Shown one piece after another: positions 24,365 to 33,462 of a DNA stretch of 64,000 bases (its first letter is position 1; the number at the start of each line of letters is the position of its first letter). A program made the position numbers and the translations under genes. The stretch is from an uncultured Peptococcaceae bacterium (GTDB taxonomy: Bacteria > Bacillota > Peptococcia > Peptococcales > Peptococcaceae). The notes beneath the pieces were generated by a model, which ran no database searches, was not told the DNA's origin, and saw only the letters and a list, made by a program, of their open reading frames with translations. The DNA is taken from contig URZX01000007.1 in NCBI GenBank assembly GCA_900552455.1, positions 1-64,000 on the forward strand, written 5' to 3'.

Positions 24365-25523
24365 GAGAAAAGCGTACCACCTCATCGCCATACCCCAGCA
24401 CATCGAAATACGGCCGCCATGCGGCTTCGGTGTTTTCCGGCTGGCGCCACCATTTCTGGTCGACGCGGATGACGCCGAGGGCAACTTGGAGGATGTCGAG
24501 ATCCCCTGCTTCACGGTGCAGGAAAAGGTCCTCGTTGGTGATCGGATCGCCATTTTGCGCGTTGTAGAGGGTGATGATGTCCGGTGCAGTCATGAGCAGG
24601 CGCTCCTCGCCGCTTTCCGCCAGCTGGTAGAGCAGGAGGTTTTCGTTCTGGAAGAGGATCTTGTAGCACCCTTCTCCCTCGCCGATCACATACGAGCCAA
24701 CGTCGAAGCCATCCTTAAAATCCGTGGCAAAGGCGCGCAGCGGCGAGCATTCGCAGAGACATTTCGCCTGCACCAGGCCGCTGGCGTCCAGGGCGCTGTA
24801 AATATCGCGCACGCGTCCTCCTGCCGCGCGCGTCTCCCGCGCCTGCTGGATGACCTCGCCGATCGCCTTCGCCAGCGAGATCGTCCCCGTCGGGATGCGC
24901 GCCTGGATCTCGTCCCTGCCCATGATCCAGCCAGCGATGCCAGCGTTCGAGTGGAAGGCGCGGGCGATCGGGCTGGCAATGTTCTGCGCCATCACCGCAT
25001 CATGAGGATCGGCACAGCGAATGTGGGTGATGTTGCCGTTGTCATCTGCCATCGCCAGCGGGCTCGTGGCGCCGCCGTTGATGTGCGACAGCAGCGTATC
25101 CAGCCCCGGCACAGCGCGACCGGCTGCGTCTGCATCCAGCGTTGGCAGCCCCGTCATCAGCGAGATCAGCATTGGCACAAAGGTGTTGAACGCGCCCATT
25201 TCCACAGGCATCGTATAATGCACCCCCTTGCCCATCTCCGCTGCCATCCGTTGCACTTCCGCAAATGCATCGACCGCGCAAGGCGTGAAATCCTTGCCTG
25301 CGCCTTCCGTCGGCGCGCCCATACCGGCGACGACAGCTGCGTAAGCCCCGTCTTCCATCTCCGAAACATCCACCAGCCGCACCGTAATCGGTTTGTCCGG
25401 ATGGTTTTTCTTGAAACTCTCCAGGAGGATCATGCCGTCGTCAAAACAGCCGCCTCCGCCGGCAGCCAACAGCGCCGCCCCGTTCATCACATTGATGATG
25501 TCTTGTTCGTTCAAAATCTGCAT
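24345..25523 (-). CDS. DUF917 (S-methyl-thiohydantoin desulfurase-like) protein
   Basis: 392 residues from ATG 25523 with GGAG nine bases upstream. DUF917 landmarks: the N-terminal AALLAAGGGGCFDDG loop, VAGMGAPTEGAG, and MPVEMGAFNT. The family is annotated as S-methyl thiohydantoin desulfurase and frequently adjoins hydantoinases and NCS1 transporters, so a cyclic ureide or thiohydantoin substrate is a reasonable inference. Four bases separate it from the permease stop, hence one operon. The C-terminal QLGVRN is encoded by the TAGGAG-type repeat, meaning the native end was replaced or trimmed. Confidence 0.85.
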   Translation of the reverse strand: MQILNEQDIINVMNGAALLAAGGGGCFDDGMILLESFKKNHPDKPITVRLVDVSEMEDGAYAAVVAGMGAPTEGAGKDFTPCAVDAFAEVQRMAAEMGKGVHYTMPVEMGAFNTFVPMLISLMTGLPTLDADAAGRAVPGLDTLLSHINGGATSPLAMADDNGNITHIRCADPHDAVMAQNIASPIARAFHSNAGIAGWIMGRDEIQARIPTGTISLAKAIGEVIQQARETRAAGGRVRDIYSALDASGLVQAKCLCECSPLRAFATDFKDGFDVGSYVIGEGEGCYKILFQNENLLLYQLAESGEERLLMTAPDIITLYNAQNGDPITNEDLFLHREAGDLDILQVALGVIRVDQKWWRQPENTEAAWRPYFDVLGYGDEVVRFSQLGVRN

Positions 25524-25527
25524 GATT

Positions 25528-26832
25528 TCATTCTCCTTTTTTCTCCGAGTATTCTCCATCCAGCCGCCGTGACGCAGACGGCCAGAAATGTTCCAATATC
25601 AAATAAACAATGAAGCCAATAATAACCCCATTGAAATTAAACACGCCGAAAGGGATCATCAGCGCAATGACCAGCGAAATCAGCGTCGCCGCGATGCCCG
25701 TCCCGTTCCAGCCCTCGTTTGCGTGCCAGCTGCCCGGTTTGCCCCTGCCGACGATCCAGTAATCTGCGATCATCGCACCAGCGATCGGCGCGCCGAGAAA
25801 GGTTGTCCAGTTCAGATACACCTCGATAAAATCCAAAATCCCCAGCACTGCCAACACAACACCCAGCACGCCGACCACAAACGTCGCCTCGCGGCGGCGA
25901 TTGTCCGGCAGGTTAAACGTCATCACCGCATCCAGCCCGCCCGTGTAGGCATTGACCGAGTTCGTTGTCAGCTGCGCCAGGATCATAATCGTCAGCCCCA
26001 GAATCGGCAAGCCGACCATCGCCATCACCTGGCTGATGTCATACACGCCCACCACGCGCGAGAGCAAAACGCCGATCACACAGGTGATGATCCCCGCCGG
26101 CATCAGCCCCCAGAAAGCAGAGCGCACCGTGTCCCGACGGTTTCTCTGAAAGCGCGTCAGATCCGCCTCCGTAAACGCCGACGCCGAGAAAAAGCTGAAC
26201 GCCGTGCCAATCCCCTCGATCATCGTCATCGTCGGCGTCTCCACCTCATTGGCAGAAAGCCCCGCCGATCCGTAGATGCGAAACGCCATCACCGTCCCAA
26301 CGATCATAATAAGGAGCAAGAGCGGCACAGAGATCGTGTCCAGATTTTTCAGCGTCTCCATCTCCCAGACAGCGATCACCACCATCACCATTCCCCAGAA
26401 GATCGAGCTCGCCACCACAGGAATCTCCACGCCAAACGCCGCCAGCGCCAGCGTCGAAAAAGCCTCGCCGCAGACATTCACCTGCAGCCCGAAAAATCCC
26501 ACCAGCGACACCGTGAAGAGCGAGCTCACCAGAAGCCGCGTCCCCTTGCGCCCAAAAGTCGACGTCGAGATCGCGCACGTCGGAATCCCCAGATCCGCCC
26601 CCTGGATGCCCAATATCAGCGTCAGCACCAGCACCATCCCATAGCCAATCACACCAGCCACCATCGCCTGCAGCGTCGGCATCCCCTCCGCCAGCATGCT
26701 TCCCAACAAAAAAGCAGGAATGCAAATCACCATCCCCGCCTGCACCATCACCATATCCACCCAGGATTTCCGCTGCTCCCGCGGAACCCTTGAAAGTGCA
26801 AATGCTTCGATCGGTTTCTTACCGTTTGTCAT
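25528..26832 (-). CDS. NCS1-family cytosine/purine/hydantoin permease
   Basis: 434 residues from ATG 26832, favoured over GTG 26841 by the spacing to AGAGGTG. About 12 hydrophobic segments; SRVPREQRKSWVDMVMVQAG and IPAFLLGSMLAEGM at the N-terminus are typical of CodB-type NCS1 symporters, which import cytosine, purines, allantoin or hydantoins with Na+ or H+. It is the first gene of the cluster and diverges from a PucR-type regulator, suggesting purine- or ureide-linked induction. The cargo cannot be decided from sequence. Confidence 0.88.
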   Translation of the reverse strand: MTNGKKPIEAFALSRVPREQRKSWVDMVMVQAGMVICIPAFLLGSMLAEGMPTLQAMVAGVIGYGMVLVLTLILGIQGADLGIPTCAISTSTFGRKGTRLLVSSLFTVSLVGFFGLQVNVCGEAFSTLALAAFGVEIPVVASSIFWGMVMVVIAVWEMETLKNLDTISVPLLLLIMIVGTVMAFRIYGSAGLSANEVETPTMTMIEGIGTAFSFFSASAFTEADLTRFQRNRRDTVRSAFWGLMPAGIITCVIGVLLSRVVGVYDISQVMAMVGLPILGLTIMILAQLTTNSVNAYTGGLDAVMTFNLPDNRRREATFVVGVLGVVLAVLGILDFIEVYLNWTTFLGAPIAGAMIADYWIVGRGKPGSWHANEGWNGTGIAATLISLVIALMIPFGVFNFNGVIIGFIVYLILEHFWPSASRRLDGEYSEKKGE

Positions 26833-26863
26833 CACCAACACCTCTTTTTAGAACCTTTTATTC

Positions 26864-26893
26864 ATTTTAACAATAGCTGCAAAACCCTGTCAT
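26864..26893 (-). promoter_or_regulatory. Candidate promoter of the permease operon
   Basis: Minus strand ATGACA (26893-26888), an 18-nt spacer and TAAAAT (26869-26864), about 32 bp before the permease start. Confidence 0.5.
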
Positions 26894-26961
26894 TGGCACG
26901 CATACAGCCATTCTCCAATAAATTTATAAGAATCCCAAACACAAAACCCCCAGATTCATCC

Positions 26962-26967
26962 TATAAT
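26962..26967 (+). promoter_or_regulatory. -10 box of the PucR-type gene
   Basis: A consensus TATAAT 38 bp before the ATG at 27005 with no recognisable -35 at 16-18 bp, which fits activator dependence or autoregulation in this 172-bp divergent region. Confidence 0.5.
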
Positions 26968-27004
26968 AGTACCATCACAATCAACTGGAAAGGCGTGGAA
27001 AACC

Positions 27005-28159
27005 ATGAGTATTATCACCGTTGCAGACATTCTCGAGTTGAATGTTCTGAAGAACGCTAGGATCGTAGCTGGTAAACGTGGCCTCAACCGCGAAGTCAAT
27101 TCCGTCAACGTTTACGACAATCCACCAAGCACCGCAGATCTTGAGATCGGCTTCGTAGAAAACGATATCTATCTATCTTTCCTATACTTCGCCAAGGAAG
27201 ATATCTCCTACCTCGACAAAGTGTATCAGCGTCTTTCCGCCAATCATGCCGCCGCCCTCATCGTCTTCGACGAATATTTCCAGGAGCTGCCGCCAGAATA
27301 CGCCACACTCTTTGACGAAGCCCAGATCCCCGTCATCTTCACCGATTTCCACACCCCATACTCCGCCGTCATCACCAGCATCATCGAATTCCGCATGTAT
27401 GCCGAGCAGCGAAAAAATCTCGAAGACAAGATTGCCTCTCTCATTGGCAAGCGCATCTCCCAGCGAGAAAAGATGGAGATCGTCGCCGAGCTCAATCCAA
27501 ACTTTGAGAAAAACGCCATGGTTCTCTTTGCGATCGACCGCACCAACCCACAGGTGCCCGTCTCCTCCATCCTCAATCTCTGCAACGCCGTCAACCAAAA
27601 CGCCCGCGCCTTCGCCACCGAGTATAAGGGCGGCATCCTCGTCATCCTCACCTACAGCGACAGCCGCCTTTCCGAGGTAGCAGAATCTCACCAGCGCTAT
27701 ATCGAGCTCATCCACCAGCACCTGCCCCAGGCCATCATCGGCATCAGCGACCTGCGCCCCCTGCAAACCCTCGGCACCGTCATCGCCCAGAGCTACACCG
27801 CCCTCACCTCCGGCCGCGCCGCCGCCGGCGAAACCGTGTATTATAAAAACATCGGCATCTCCCGCATCCTCATCGCCCTCTACGACACCCCCGCCCTCGA
27901 GCAGTTTTATAACGACATGACCCAGCCCATCCTCCAGAGCGACGCCGATAATAAGGGACAGCTCTTCGACACCCTTCTCACCTTCGCCCGGCTCAACATG
28001 GATTATAAGAAAACAGCCGCCGCCATGTACGTCCACGAAAACACCGTCCGCTACCGCATCAACAAGATCAAAGAGCTCATCCCCTACGGCAGCTCCGAAG
28101 TCGATTTTCAGGACACCCTCTCCATCACCTACAAGATCTACCTCATGCAGAATTTTTAA
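27005..28159 (+). CDS. PucR-family transcriptional regulator
   Basis: 384 residues. The N-terminal PucR sensory domain (about 5-120: VADILELNVLKNARIVAGKR, then a long helix-sheet region), a central CdaR/GGDEF-like domain (about 165-285), and a C-terminal PucR HTH (about 320-380: LNMDYKKTAAAMYVHENTVRYRINKIK). Members activate purine, allantoin or sugar-diacid catabolism. It is divergent from the NCS1 permease operon, which it very likely controls. ATG 27005 follows GGAAAGGCGTGG. A terminator follows immediately. Confidence 0.92.
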   Translation: MSIITVADILELNVLKNARIVAGKRGLNREVNSVNVYDNPPSTADLEIGFVENDIYLSFLYFAKEDISYLDKVYQRLSANHAAALIVFDEYFQELPPEYATLFDEAQIPVIFTDFHTPYSAVITSIIEFRMYAEQRKNLEDKIASLIGKRISQREKMEIVAELNPNFEKNAMVLFAIDRTNPQVPVSSILNLCNAVNQNARAFATEYKGGILVILTYSDSRLSEVAESHQRYIELIHQHLPQAIIGISDLRPLQTLGTVIAQSYTALTSGRAAAGETVYYKNIGISRILIALYDTPALEQFYNDMTQPILQSDADNKGQLFDTLLTFARLNMDYKKTAAAMYVHENTVRYRINKIKELIPYGSSEVDFQDTLSITYKIYLMQNF

Positions 28160-28167
28160 GACAACCA

Positions 28168-28198
28168 CGGCCGTTCCCCAGGGAGCGGTCGGGTTTTT
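28168..28198 (+). terminator. Terminator of the PucR-type gene
   Basis: CGGCCGTTCCC (28168-28178) pairs with 28181-28191 with two G-U pairs, then GGTTTTT. Ten bases past the stop codon. Confidence 0.75.
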
Positions 28199-28205
28199 GG
28201 ATAAT

Positions 28206-28246
28206 AGCAAAACGCACGCCATCCGAGAAAGCGTGCGTTTTTTATT
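28206..28246. terminator. Bidirectional terminator
   Basis: AAACGCACGC (28210-28219) pairs with 28231-28240 and is followed by TTTTTATTTT on the plus strand; the A-run in the left arm serves the minus-strand permease. It lies between the convergent PucR-type and FtsX-type genes. Confidence 0.85.
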
Positions 28247-30634
28247 TTACAGTTCAGCCAACGTTTCACACACAGCCAAACGACGCAACCGTTTGGCCGG
28301 CGAAATAAAGGCGCAAATCGTAGCAAACAGGATGAAGCAAACGATGATCGCCAATGCGGCAGTCGGAAATTCCCAACTGTAGTATGGAAAATGCGCGGTG
28401 ATGAGCCGCTCATAGAGCAGCCTGTGCAGCGGCAGGCCAAGCGCGATCCCGCAGAGCGAGCCGCTCACAGCATATGTCGCAGCTTCAGCAGCGATCATAC
28501 GCGTGAGCTGGCTGCCATCCATGCCAACAGCGCGCATGGCGCCATACTCGCGCGTGCGCGCGGTGACGCTCATGGAAATGCTGTTAACAATGTTCAGCAC
28601 GGTGATCAACGCGATGATCGCGAGAAAACCATAGATGAACAGGCTGAACGCCCAGAACGTGCTGCGATCGGCTTCGTCGCGCCGGTCGATGAACTGACCA
28701 GCGCTGCTTGTGCGCTCAGCGATTGCAGCCACTTCGGCATCGCTGGCGTCCTCTGTGAGCTGTACATCGATGATGCCATAGTCGCTCTCGCCGGTGAGCC
28801 GCTGAAAGGTTTCATCTGAACAAATGAGGTCGATCGATCCCTCGGTGCTGCCGCTGTTCGTGAAAGGGCTGTATTTAAGCAAGCCAGCGATGGTCACCGT
28901 CTCATCACCAAGCGTCACAGTATCGCCGACGCTCAGCGGATTCGTTTCATCCCAGATGGTGAGCACGCTGTGGCTGTCACCGTAGACTGCCGCGAGATCT
29001 GCGCCGTCGCGCAGCATCTCGTCCTCCGGCAGCCAGTCGAACTGGATATCGTCGTAGCTGATGAGATCCACACTCTCCTGTTCTGCCGCCACACTGAACG
29101 AAGCCGGCACATCCGTCAAGGAGCTGCGACCGAAAGCATGGGCAACGCCTGGCATGTCAGCAAGCTCTTCAACAAGCGTATGGTCAACATTGTTCGACCA
29201 GTCTCTGCTCTGGATCGAAAGATCCGGCGCAGAAAGTGATGTCGGCAACATACAGTTCAACAGCTGTACAAGCACTGAAAATCCCAAAAAGAGCACGATG
29301 CTCAATGTGAAGGATCCGCTCATCAGCACAAGGTTTTTCTTCGCCGCTGTGGCGTGGGCAATGCCAAGCCGCGAGGCAATGGAAATGATCCGCCCGTGGA
29401 TGCGATGCGGTTTTCCTGCACGCGTCGCAGCAGCTGTCGAAACTGCAGCCATCGGCGATACACGCGCAGCGCGTCGCGCTGGCGATTGTGCTGCAATGAG
29501 CACCGTGGCAAGTCCCAGCACCACACCGCTGGCAATGCCGATGACGCTGATGCCGAAGATCGGCCAGTCGCTGAATTCGCCGCCGACACCATAGCGCAGC
29601 ACCGCGCCAAGGCCCCATGTCAGCACGATACCGAGTATAACGCCAATCGGGATCGCCGTTTTGCACCAGTTTAGCGCTTCCAGCCGCACAAAGCGACGCA
29701 CCTGCGCGCGGCTCATGCCGATGCAGCGCATCATGCCGAAAAACTGTGTGCGCTGGCTGGTCGTGCTGTTGAGACTGCCGGCGATCATCAGCACGCCGGC
29801 GACGAGGATGAGCACGAACAAACCGCCGACGAGGGGATAGAGATTGCGCACCAACTCATTGCTGCTGAGCCCGGCAAGGCCCATGAGAATGAAGTTTTCG
29901 GTAAGCTGGTCGTCCTCCAATCCGCAAACGATTTTTATATCATCGATCGCCTGGCGAATGTGGGCGTCGTCGGCGAATTGGACGAAGTAGCTCGTTTGCC
30001 CGCTGTCGTCGTTGGCTGCAAGGATCGTGCGCAGCGTGGCAATGTTCATGAAGGCGCCAACCTGCTCATCCTCCACAAGCAGCGCCGTCGTTTCGCCGCC
30101 ACCGTTTCCCGAAGCAAAGCGGCTGTCGCTGGAACGAAATCCTTCGACGGTAAAGTCGTAGCTTCCTGCTGGCGTCTCCAGCGTCACGGTATCACCAGGG
30201 GCCACACCGAGAAGCGTGCGCGCGTTCGGCGTCAGAATGACAGCATCTTTTTCTGCCAGGCTCGCGTCGTCGTCAAAATAATGCATGATCTCTGTGAGGA
30301 AATCCTGCTCCACACCGCAGAGCGCAGTCTGGTGACCACTGATCGTGTAAGCGCGGCTCTCGTCGAGATTGACGACCTCGTACCAGGAAGACGCTGCGAC
30401 ATCGTCCCGGCTGGCGATCGCCGCTGCACCGCTCTCACTGAGATCGGCGATCTGGACCTGCCAGTCGCCGTGCGTCTCCTTCGCATGCATCATTTCACAG
30501 CGCACACCCATTTCCGCGCTGGAAAAGATTGCCGTCACAAGAAAGACAGCGAAAATGATGCAAAGCAATGTCATACGGTTCTGTCGACGATGCACCTTCG
30601 CCGAGAGCGGGATCAGGCTCAGATAGCTTCTCAT
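28247..30634 (-). CDS. FtsX-type ABC transporter permease (module 1)
   Basis: 795 residues from ATG 30634, set by GGAGG and the 4-bp ATGA overlap with the ATPase gene. Topology is one N-terminal membrane span (residues about 24-43), a large extracytoplasmic domain, a block of membrane spans around 270-400 and another at the C-terminus, the MacB/FtsX-like duplicated layout. With its ATPase and the upstream kinase/regulator pair it forms a module like those sensing antimicrobial peptides or exporting lipoproteins. It has eight or so spans rather than the ten of BceB, so the exact subfamily is uncertain. Confidence 0.87.
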   Translation of the reverse strand: MRSYLSLIPLSAKVHRRQNRMTLLCIIFAVFLVTAIFSSAEMGVRCEMMHAKETHGDWQVQIADLSESGAAAIASRDDVAASSWYEVVNLDESRAYTISGHQTALCGVEQDFLTEIMHYFDDDASLAEKDAVILTPNARTLLGVAPGDTVTLETPAGSYDFTVEGFRSSDSRFASGNGGGETTALLVEDEQVGAFMNIATLRTILAANDDSGQTSYFVQFADDAHIRQAIDDIKIVCGLEDDQLTENFILMGLAGLSSNELVRNLYPLVGGLFVLILVAGVLMIAGSLNSTTSQRTQFFGMMRCIGMSRAQVRRFVRLEALNWCKTAIPIGVILGIVLTWGLGAVLRYGVGGEFSDWPIFGISVIGIASGVVLGLATVLIAAQSPARRAARVSPMAAVSTAAATRAGKPHRIHGRIISIASRLGIAHATAAKKNLVLMSGSFTLSIVLFLGFSVLVQLLNCMLPTSLSAPDLSIQSRDWSNNVDHTLVEELADMPGVAHAFGRSSLTDVPASFSVAAEQESVDLISYDDIQFDWLPEDEMLRDGADLAAVYGDSHSVLTIWDETNPLSVGDTVTLGDETVTIAGLLKYSPFTNSGSTEGSIDLICSDETFQRLTGESDYGIIDVQLTEDASDAEVAAIAERTSSAGQFIDRRDEADRSTFWAFSLFIYGFLAIIALITVLNIVNSISMSVTARTREYGAMRAVGMDGSQLTRMIAAEAATYAVSGSLCGIALGLPLHRLLYERLITAHFPYYSWEFPTAALAIIVCFILFATICAFISPAKRLRRLAVCETLAEL

Positions 30635-31314
30635 GCTCGACACCTCCCAAGATCGCTCAGCACACCGTCGCTCACTGAAAGGATCCGGTCGGCCGTTTGC
30701 GCAATGGCGCGGCTGTGGGTGATCAGGATGATCGTTTGCTCGTACTTGCGCGAGGCTTCTTTGAGCAGTGCGATGACCTCGCTCGTGTTCTTTGTATCGA
30801 GATTGCCCGTCGGCTCATCGGCGAGGATCAGCGCCGGCCGTGTGATCAGCGCGCGACCGATCGCCACGCGTTGCTGCTGTCCGCCGGAAAGCTGGCTCGG
30901 CAGATGATGACGTCGCTCGCGGAGACCCAGCACAGTGAGCAGTTCCTCGAGATAGGTGGCATCTGGCTTTTCGTGATCCAGGAGAACGGGAAAGATGATA
31001 TTCTGCTCCACCGTCAGCTCGGGGATCAGATTAAAGCTCTGGAAGATGAAACCGATGTTGCGTCGACGAAAGATCGTCAGATTGCGCTCCCGCATCGCGA
31101 AAATATCCTTCCCGTCGATGAAGACCTTGCCTGCGCTCGGTTCATCCATGCCACCGATCATATTGAGCAGCGTGCTCTTGCCTGAGCCGGATTCGCCGAC
31201 AACGGCGACGAATTCGCCTTTTGATACCGAGAAGCTGACATCACGCAGCGCGTGCACAGCCGCTTCGCCGCTGCCATAGGTTTTGGAAATATGTTGTACG
31301 CTTAGAAGTTCCAT
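30631..31314 (-). CDS. ABC transporter ATP-binding protein (module 1)
   Basis: 227 residues from ATG 31314 behind AGAGGTGG. Walker A GESGSGKST, Q-loop at FIFQSFNLIPELT, signature [15 protein letters not shown], and Walker [13 protein letters not shown]: the LolD/MacB/BceA class. It pairs with the permease downstream (stop and start overlap). 70 bp separate it from the kinase gene stop; that gap holds two copies of TGGATG (minus strand) 18 bp apart that could bind the response regulator. Confidence 0.93.
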   Translation of the reverse strand: MELLSVQHISKTYGSGEAAVHALRDVSFSVSKGEFVAVVGESGSGKSTLLNMIGGMDEPSAGKVFIDGKDIFAMRERNLTIFRRRNIGFIFQSFNLIPELTVEQNIIFPVLLDHEKPDATYLEELLTVLGLRERRHHLPSQLSGGQQQRVAIGRALITRPALILADEPTGNLDTKNTSEVIALLKEASRKYEQTIILITHSRAIAQTADRILSVSDGVLSDLGRCRA

Positions 31315-31384
31315 GGTTTTCCACCTCTTTCTAGTTGATGGTGAAAGATTACCACCAGCATCCAACACAGACCTTACATCCAGC

Positions 31385-32422
31385 CTACAATTCTGTAGGA
31401 ATCAGGAAATTGATCGTAAACACCGTTCCTTCGCCAAGGGCGCTGTCCACCTCCACTGTGCCGCTGTGGGCTTCAATGATCGCTTTCGCCAGTGGCAGGC
31501 CAAGCCCGACGCCCTGCGTATCCAGGGAAAAGCGGCTGCGGTAGAAACGCTTGAAAATATGCGGCAGATCCTCCGGATGAATGCCGCTGCCATCGTCTCG
31601 CACTGTGATCTGCACGATCTGACCAAAACGCCGCCAGTTCACGATGATCGTACAGCCAGCAGTCGTATGATCAAGGGCATTCTTCACAATGTTCGTCAGC
31701 GCTTCCAAGATCCAGAGCCGGTCACAAACGAGCGTCACATCATCCTCGCCGGAAAAGCGCAGCGTCTTTCCTTCCTGCTCGGCGCGGAAAGCGAAATGGC
31801 GCTCCAGGCTCGCCATCATCTCCGACAGCATCTGCGGCTCGCGCTTGAAATCCAGCGTGCCGGCGTCGAGTCGCGAGATCGTCAGGAGATTTTTGACAAG
31901 GGCTTCGATGCGGTCAAGCTCCTGCTCGGACAACGCTGAAAATTCCCGCAGCGTTTCCGGATCATCCGTCGCGTCCTGGAGAATGCCGTTGTAGATGCCG
32001 AGCGTCGCCAGCGGCGTTTTCAACTGGTGGGAAATATCTGAGAGCGTATCCTTGAGAAAAGCGCGGGCGTTCGCCTCGTTTTCAGCGTGCGCACCAAGGA
32101 TCGCTGCCATGGCATTGATCTCGTGAAAGAGTCGGTACAGCTCCCCTTCCTCATCAGAATCGATGCGCGCCTCCACATCGCCAGCGAGAAACGCGCGGAT
32201 GCGAGCGATCGCTTTATCGATCAGGCGCGACTGCCTGCGAAAATACCAGACGAGCAGCGCCAACAGCACCAGCGCAAACAGGATCGCAAGCCCCAACACC
32301 GGCAGCACAGCGCTGGCGCCTGCGCGTTGCACCATCCACAGCGTCAGCGCAGTAAAGAGCGTGAGCGCCACAAACACCAGGGCGAACAGCGTCCGCACGC
32401 TGCGATCTGCAAAAAATTTCAT
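31385..32422 (-). CDS. Sensor histidine kinase (module 1)
   Basis: 345 residues from ATG 32422, overlapping the regulator stop by 4 bp. Two membrane spans (about 12-30 and 37-60) with almost no extracellular loop, a HAMP-like linker (about 62-115), the H-box DISHQLKTPLATLGIYNG, and N, G1 (DDGSGIHPEDLPHI) and G2 (GVGLGLPLAKAIIEAH) boxes. A short-loop kinase next to an ABC permease usually senses through that transporter, as in Bce-type systems. The stop codon lies in a CCTACA/TGTAGG hairpin. Confidence 0.93.
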   Translation of the reverse strand: MKFFADRSVRTLFALVFVALTLFTALTLWMVQRAGASAVLPVLGLAILFALVLLALLVWYFRRQSRLIDKAIARIRAFLAGDVEARIDSDEEGELYRLFHEINAMAAILGAHAENEANARAFLKDTLSDISHQLKTPLATLGIYNGILQDATDDPETLREFSALSEQELDRIEALVKNLLTISRLDAGTLDFKREPQMLSEMMASLERHFAFRAEQEGKTLRFSGEDDVTLVCDRLWILEALTNIVKNALDHTTAGCTIIVNWRRFGQIVQITVRDDGSGIHPEDLPHIFKRFYRSRFSLDTQGVGLGLPLAKAIIEAHSGTVEVDSALGEGTVFTINFLIPTEL

Positions 32423-33114
32423 CCTATCCCCTCCGGATTCGCCCATTTGTAGCCCATGCCACGCACCGTCAGGATATGGCGTGGCGCGCTCGCGTCGTCC
32501 TCGATCTTCGTGCGCAGACGACGGATGTAAACCGTCAGTGTGCTGCTGTCGATATAACGCGCCTCGTGATCCCACAGTCGTGAAAGGATCTGCTCCGGCG
32601 TAAGCACGATGTCGGCATTTTCCATGAAAAGCACCAGTAGCTTGTATTCACTCGCCGTGAGCGCGATCGGTTCTCCATTTTTCGTGACAGTGCGACGCAG
32701 CAGGTCCACCGCGATCCCGCCTGACTGCAAAAGCTGCGCCGTTTCGCTGTACGTCGTGCTGCGCCGCAGAAGGGCATTCACCCGCGAGAGGAACACCGCC
32801 AGCTTGAACGGCTTCGTGATGTAATCATCGCCGCCCATGTCGAGCCCCATGATGATGTCTGTTTCCTCATCCGCCGCTGTCAGGAAAATGATCGGCACCT
32901 TTGACTGGGCGCGAATTTCTTTGCAGAGCGCAAAGCCCGTGCCGTCTGGCAACGATACATCGAGGATTACAAGATCGAATGTCCCATTTTCCCAGCATCT
33001 TTCCGCCTCGTGCAGCGTGCGCGCGCAAACCACCTCGTAGCCCTGTTTCTCCAGCGCAAAGACCAATCCCTTCATCAGCCCTGGATCATCTTCGACAAAG
33101 AATATTCGTTTCAT
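32419..33114 (-). CDS. OmpR-family response regulator (module 1)
   Basis: 231 residues from ATG 33114; GTG 33123 lies too close to AGGA. Receiver domain with acidic pair EDD near 8-10, phosphoacceptor in VILDVSLPDG, conserved T/K positions (FLTAADEE, YITKPF), and a C-terminal winged helix (ending TVYIRRLRTKIEDD, then TVRGMGYKW). It should be phosphorylated by the kinase encoded next and drive the ABC genes downstream. Confidence 0.94.
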   Translation of the reverse strand: MKRIFFVEDDPGLMKGLVFALEKQGYEVVCARTLHEAERCWENGTFDLVILDVSLPDGTGFALCKEIRAQSKVPIIFLTAADEETDIIMGLDMGGDDYITKPFKLAVFLSRVNALLRRSTTYSETAQLLQSGGIAVDLLRRTVTKNGEPIALTASEYKLLVLFMENADIVLTPEQILSRLWDHEARYIDSSTLTVYIRRLRTKIEDDASAPRHILTVRGMGYKWANPEGIG

Positions 33115-33187
33115 CGTTTTCACATCCTGTCTGTGTCAATTAACTTCCTTCATTATATTTCTCCTGCTGAGTAATGACAAGCCACAC

Positions 33188-33226
33188 GAAAAAAACGCAC
33201 GCTTCTCCCGAAGGATCGGCGTGCGT
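33188..33226 (-). terminator. Terminator of the ligA-gat-deoC-ydbC operon
   Basis: ACGCACGC (33195-33202) pairs with GCGTGCGT (33219-33226), and the minus strand continues with a run of T (complement of 33188-33195), five bases beyond the ydbC stop. Confidence 0.85.
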
Positions 33227-33230
33227 GGTG

Positions 33231-33452
33231 TTACAGCACAATCTCGTTCAATGCTTCTCTGAGCATTTTTGCTTCCTCGTCGCTCAGGGTAATGCCCTTG
33301 CCCATGCGGCTGTGATCCGGCGCCCATTCGCGCAGGTCGTACTTCGCTGGGCGATCGTTCCAGCTGACAAGGTTGAGCTCCTTGCTCCAGCCGCGGCTGG
33401 AGGTGGAGAGCACGGCGAGGTGCTCGGTGATCTCGTATTTGATATCTGGCAT
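33231..33452 (-). CDS. ydbC: YdbC/PC4-like small nucleic-acid-binding protein
   Basis: 73 residues from ATG 33452 with AGGAGG upstream. The sequence pattern (VLSTSSRGWSKELNLVSWND, then KYDLREWAPDHSRMGKGITL) is that of the bacterial YdbC family, structural homologues of eukaryotic coactivator PC4 that bind single-stranded DNA. Last gene of the ligase/amidotransferase operon, 10 bp after deoC. Possible helper in replication or transcription; not established. Confidence 0.88.
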   Translation of the reverse strand: MPDIKYEITEHLAVLSTSSRGWSKELNLVSWNDRPAKYDLREWAPDHSRMGKGITLSDEEAKMLREALNEIVL

Positions 33453-33462
33453 GGTTCCTCCT

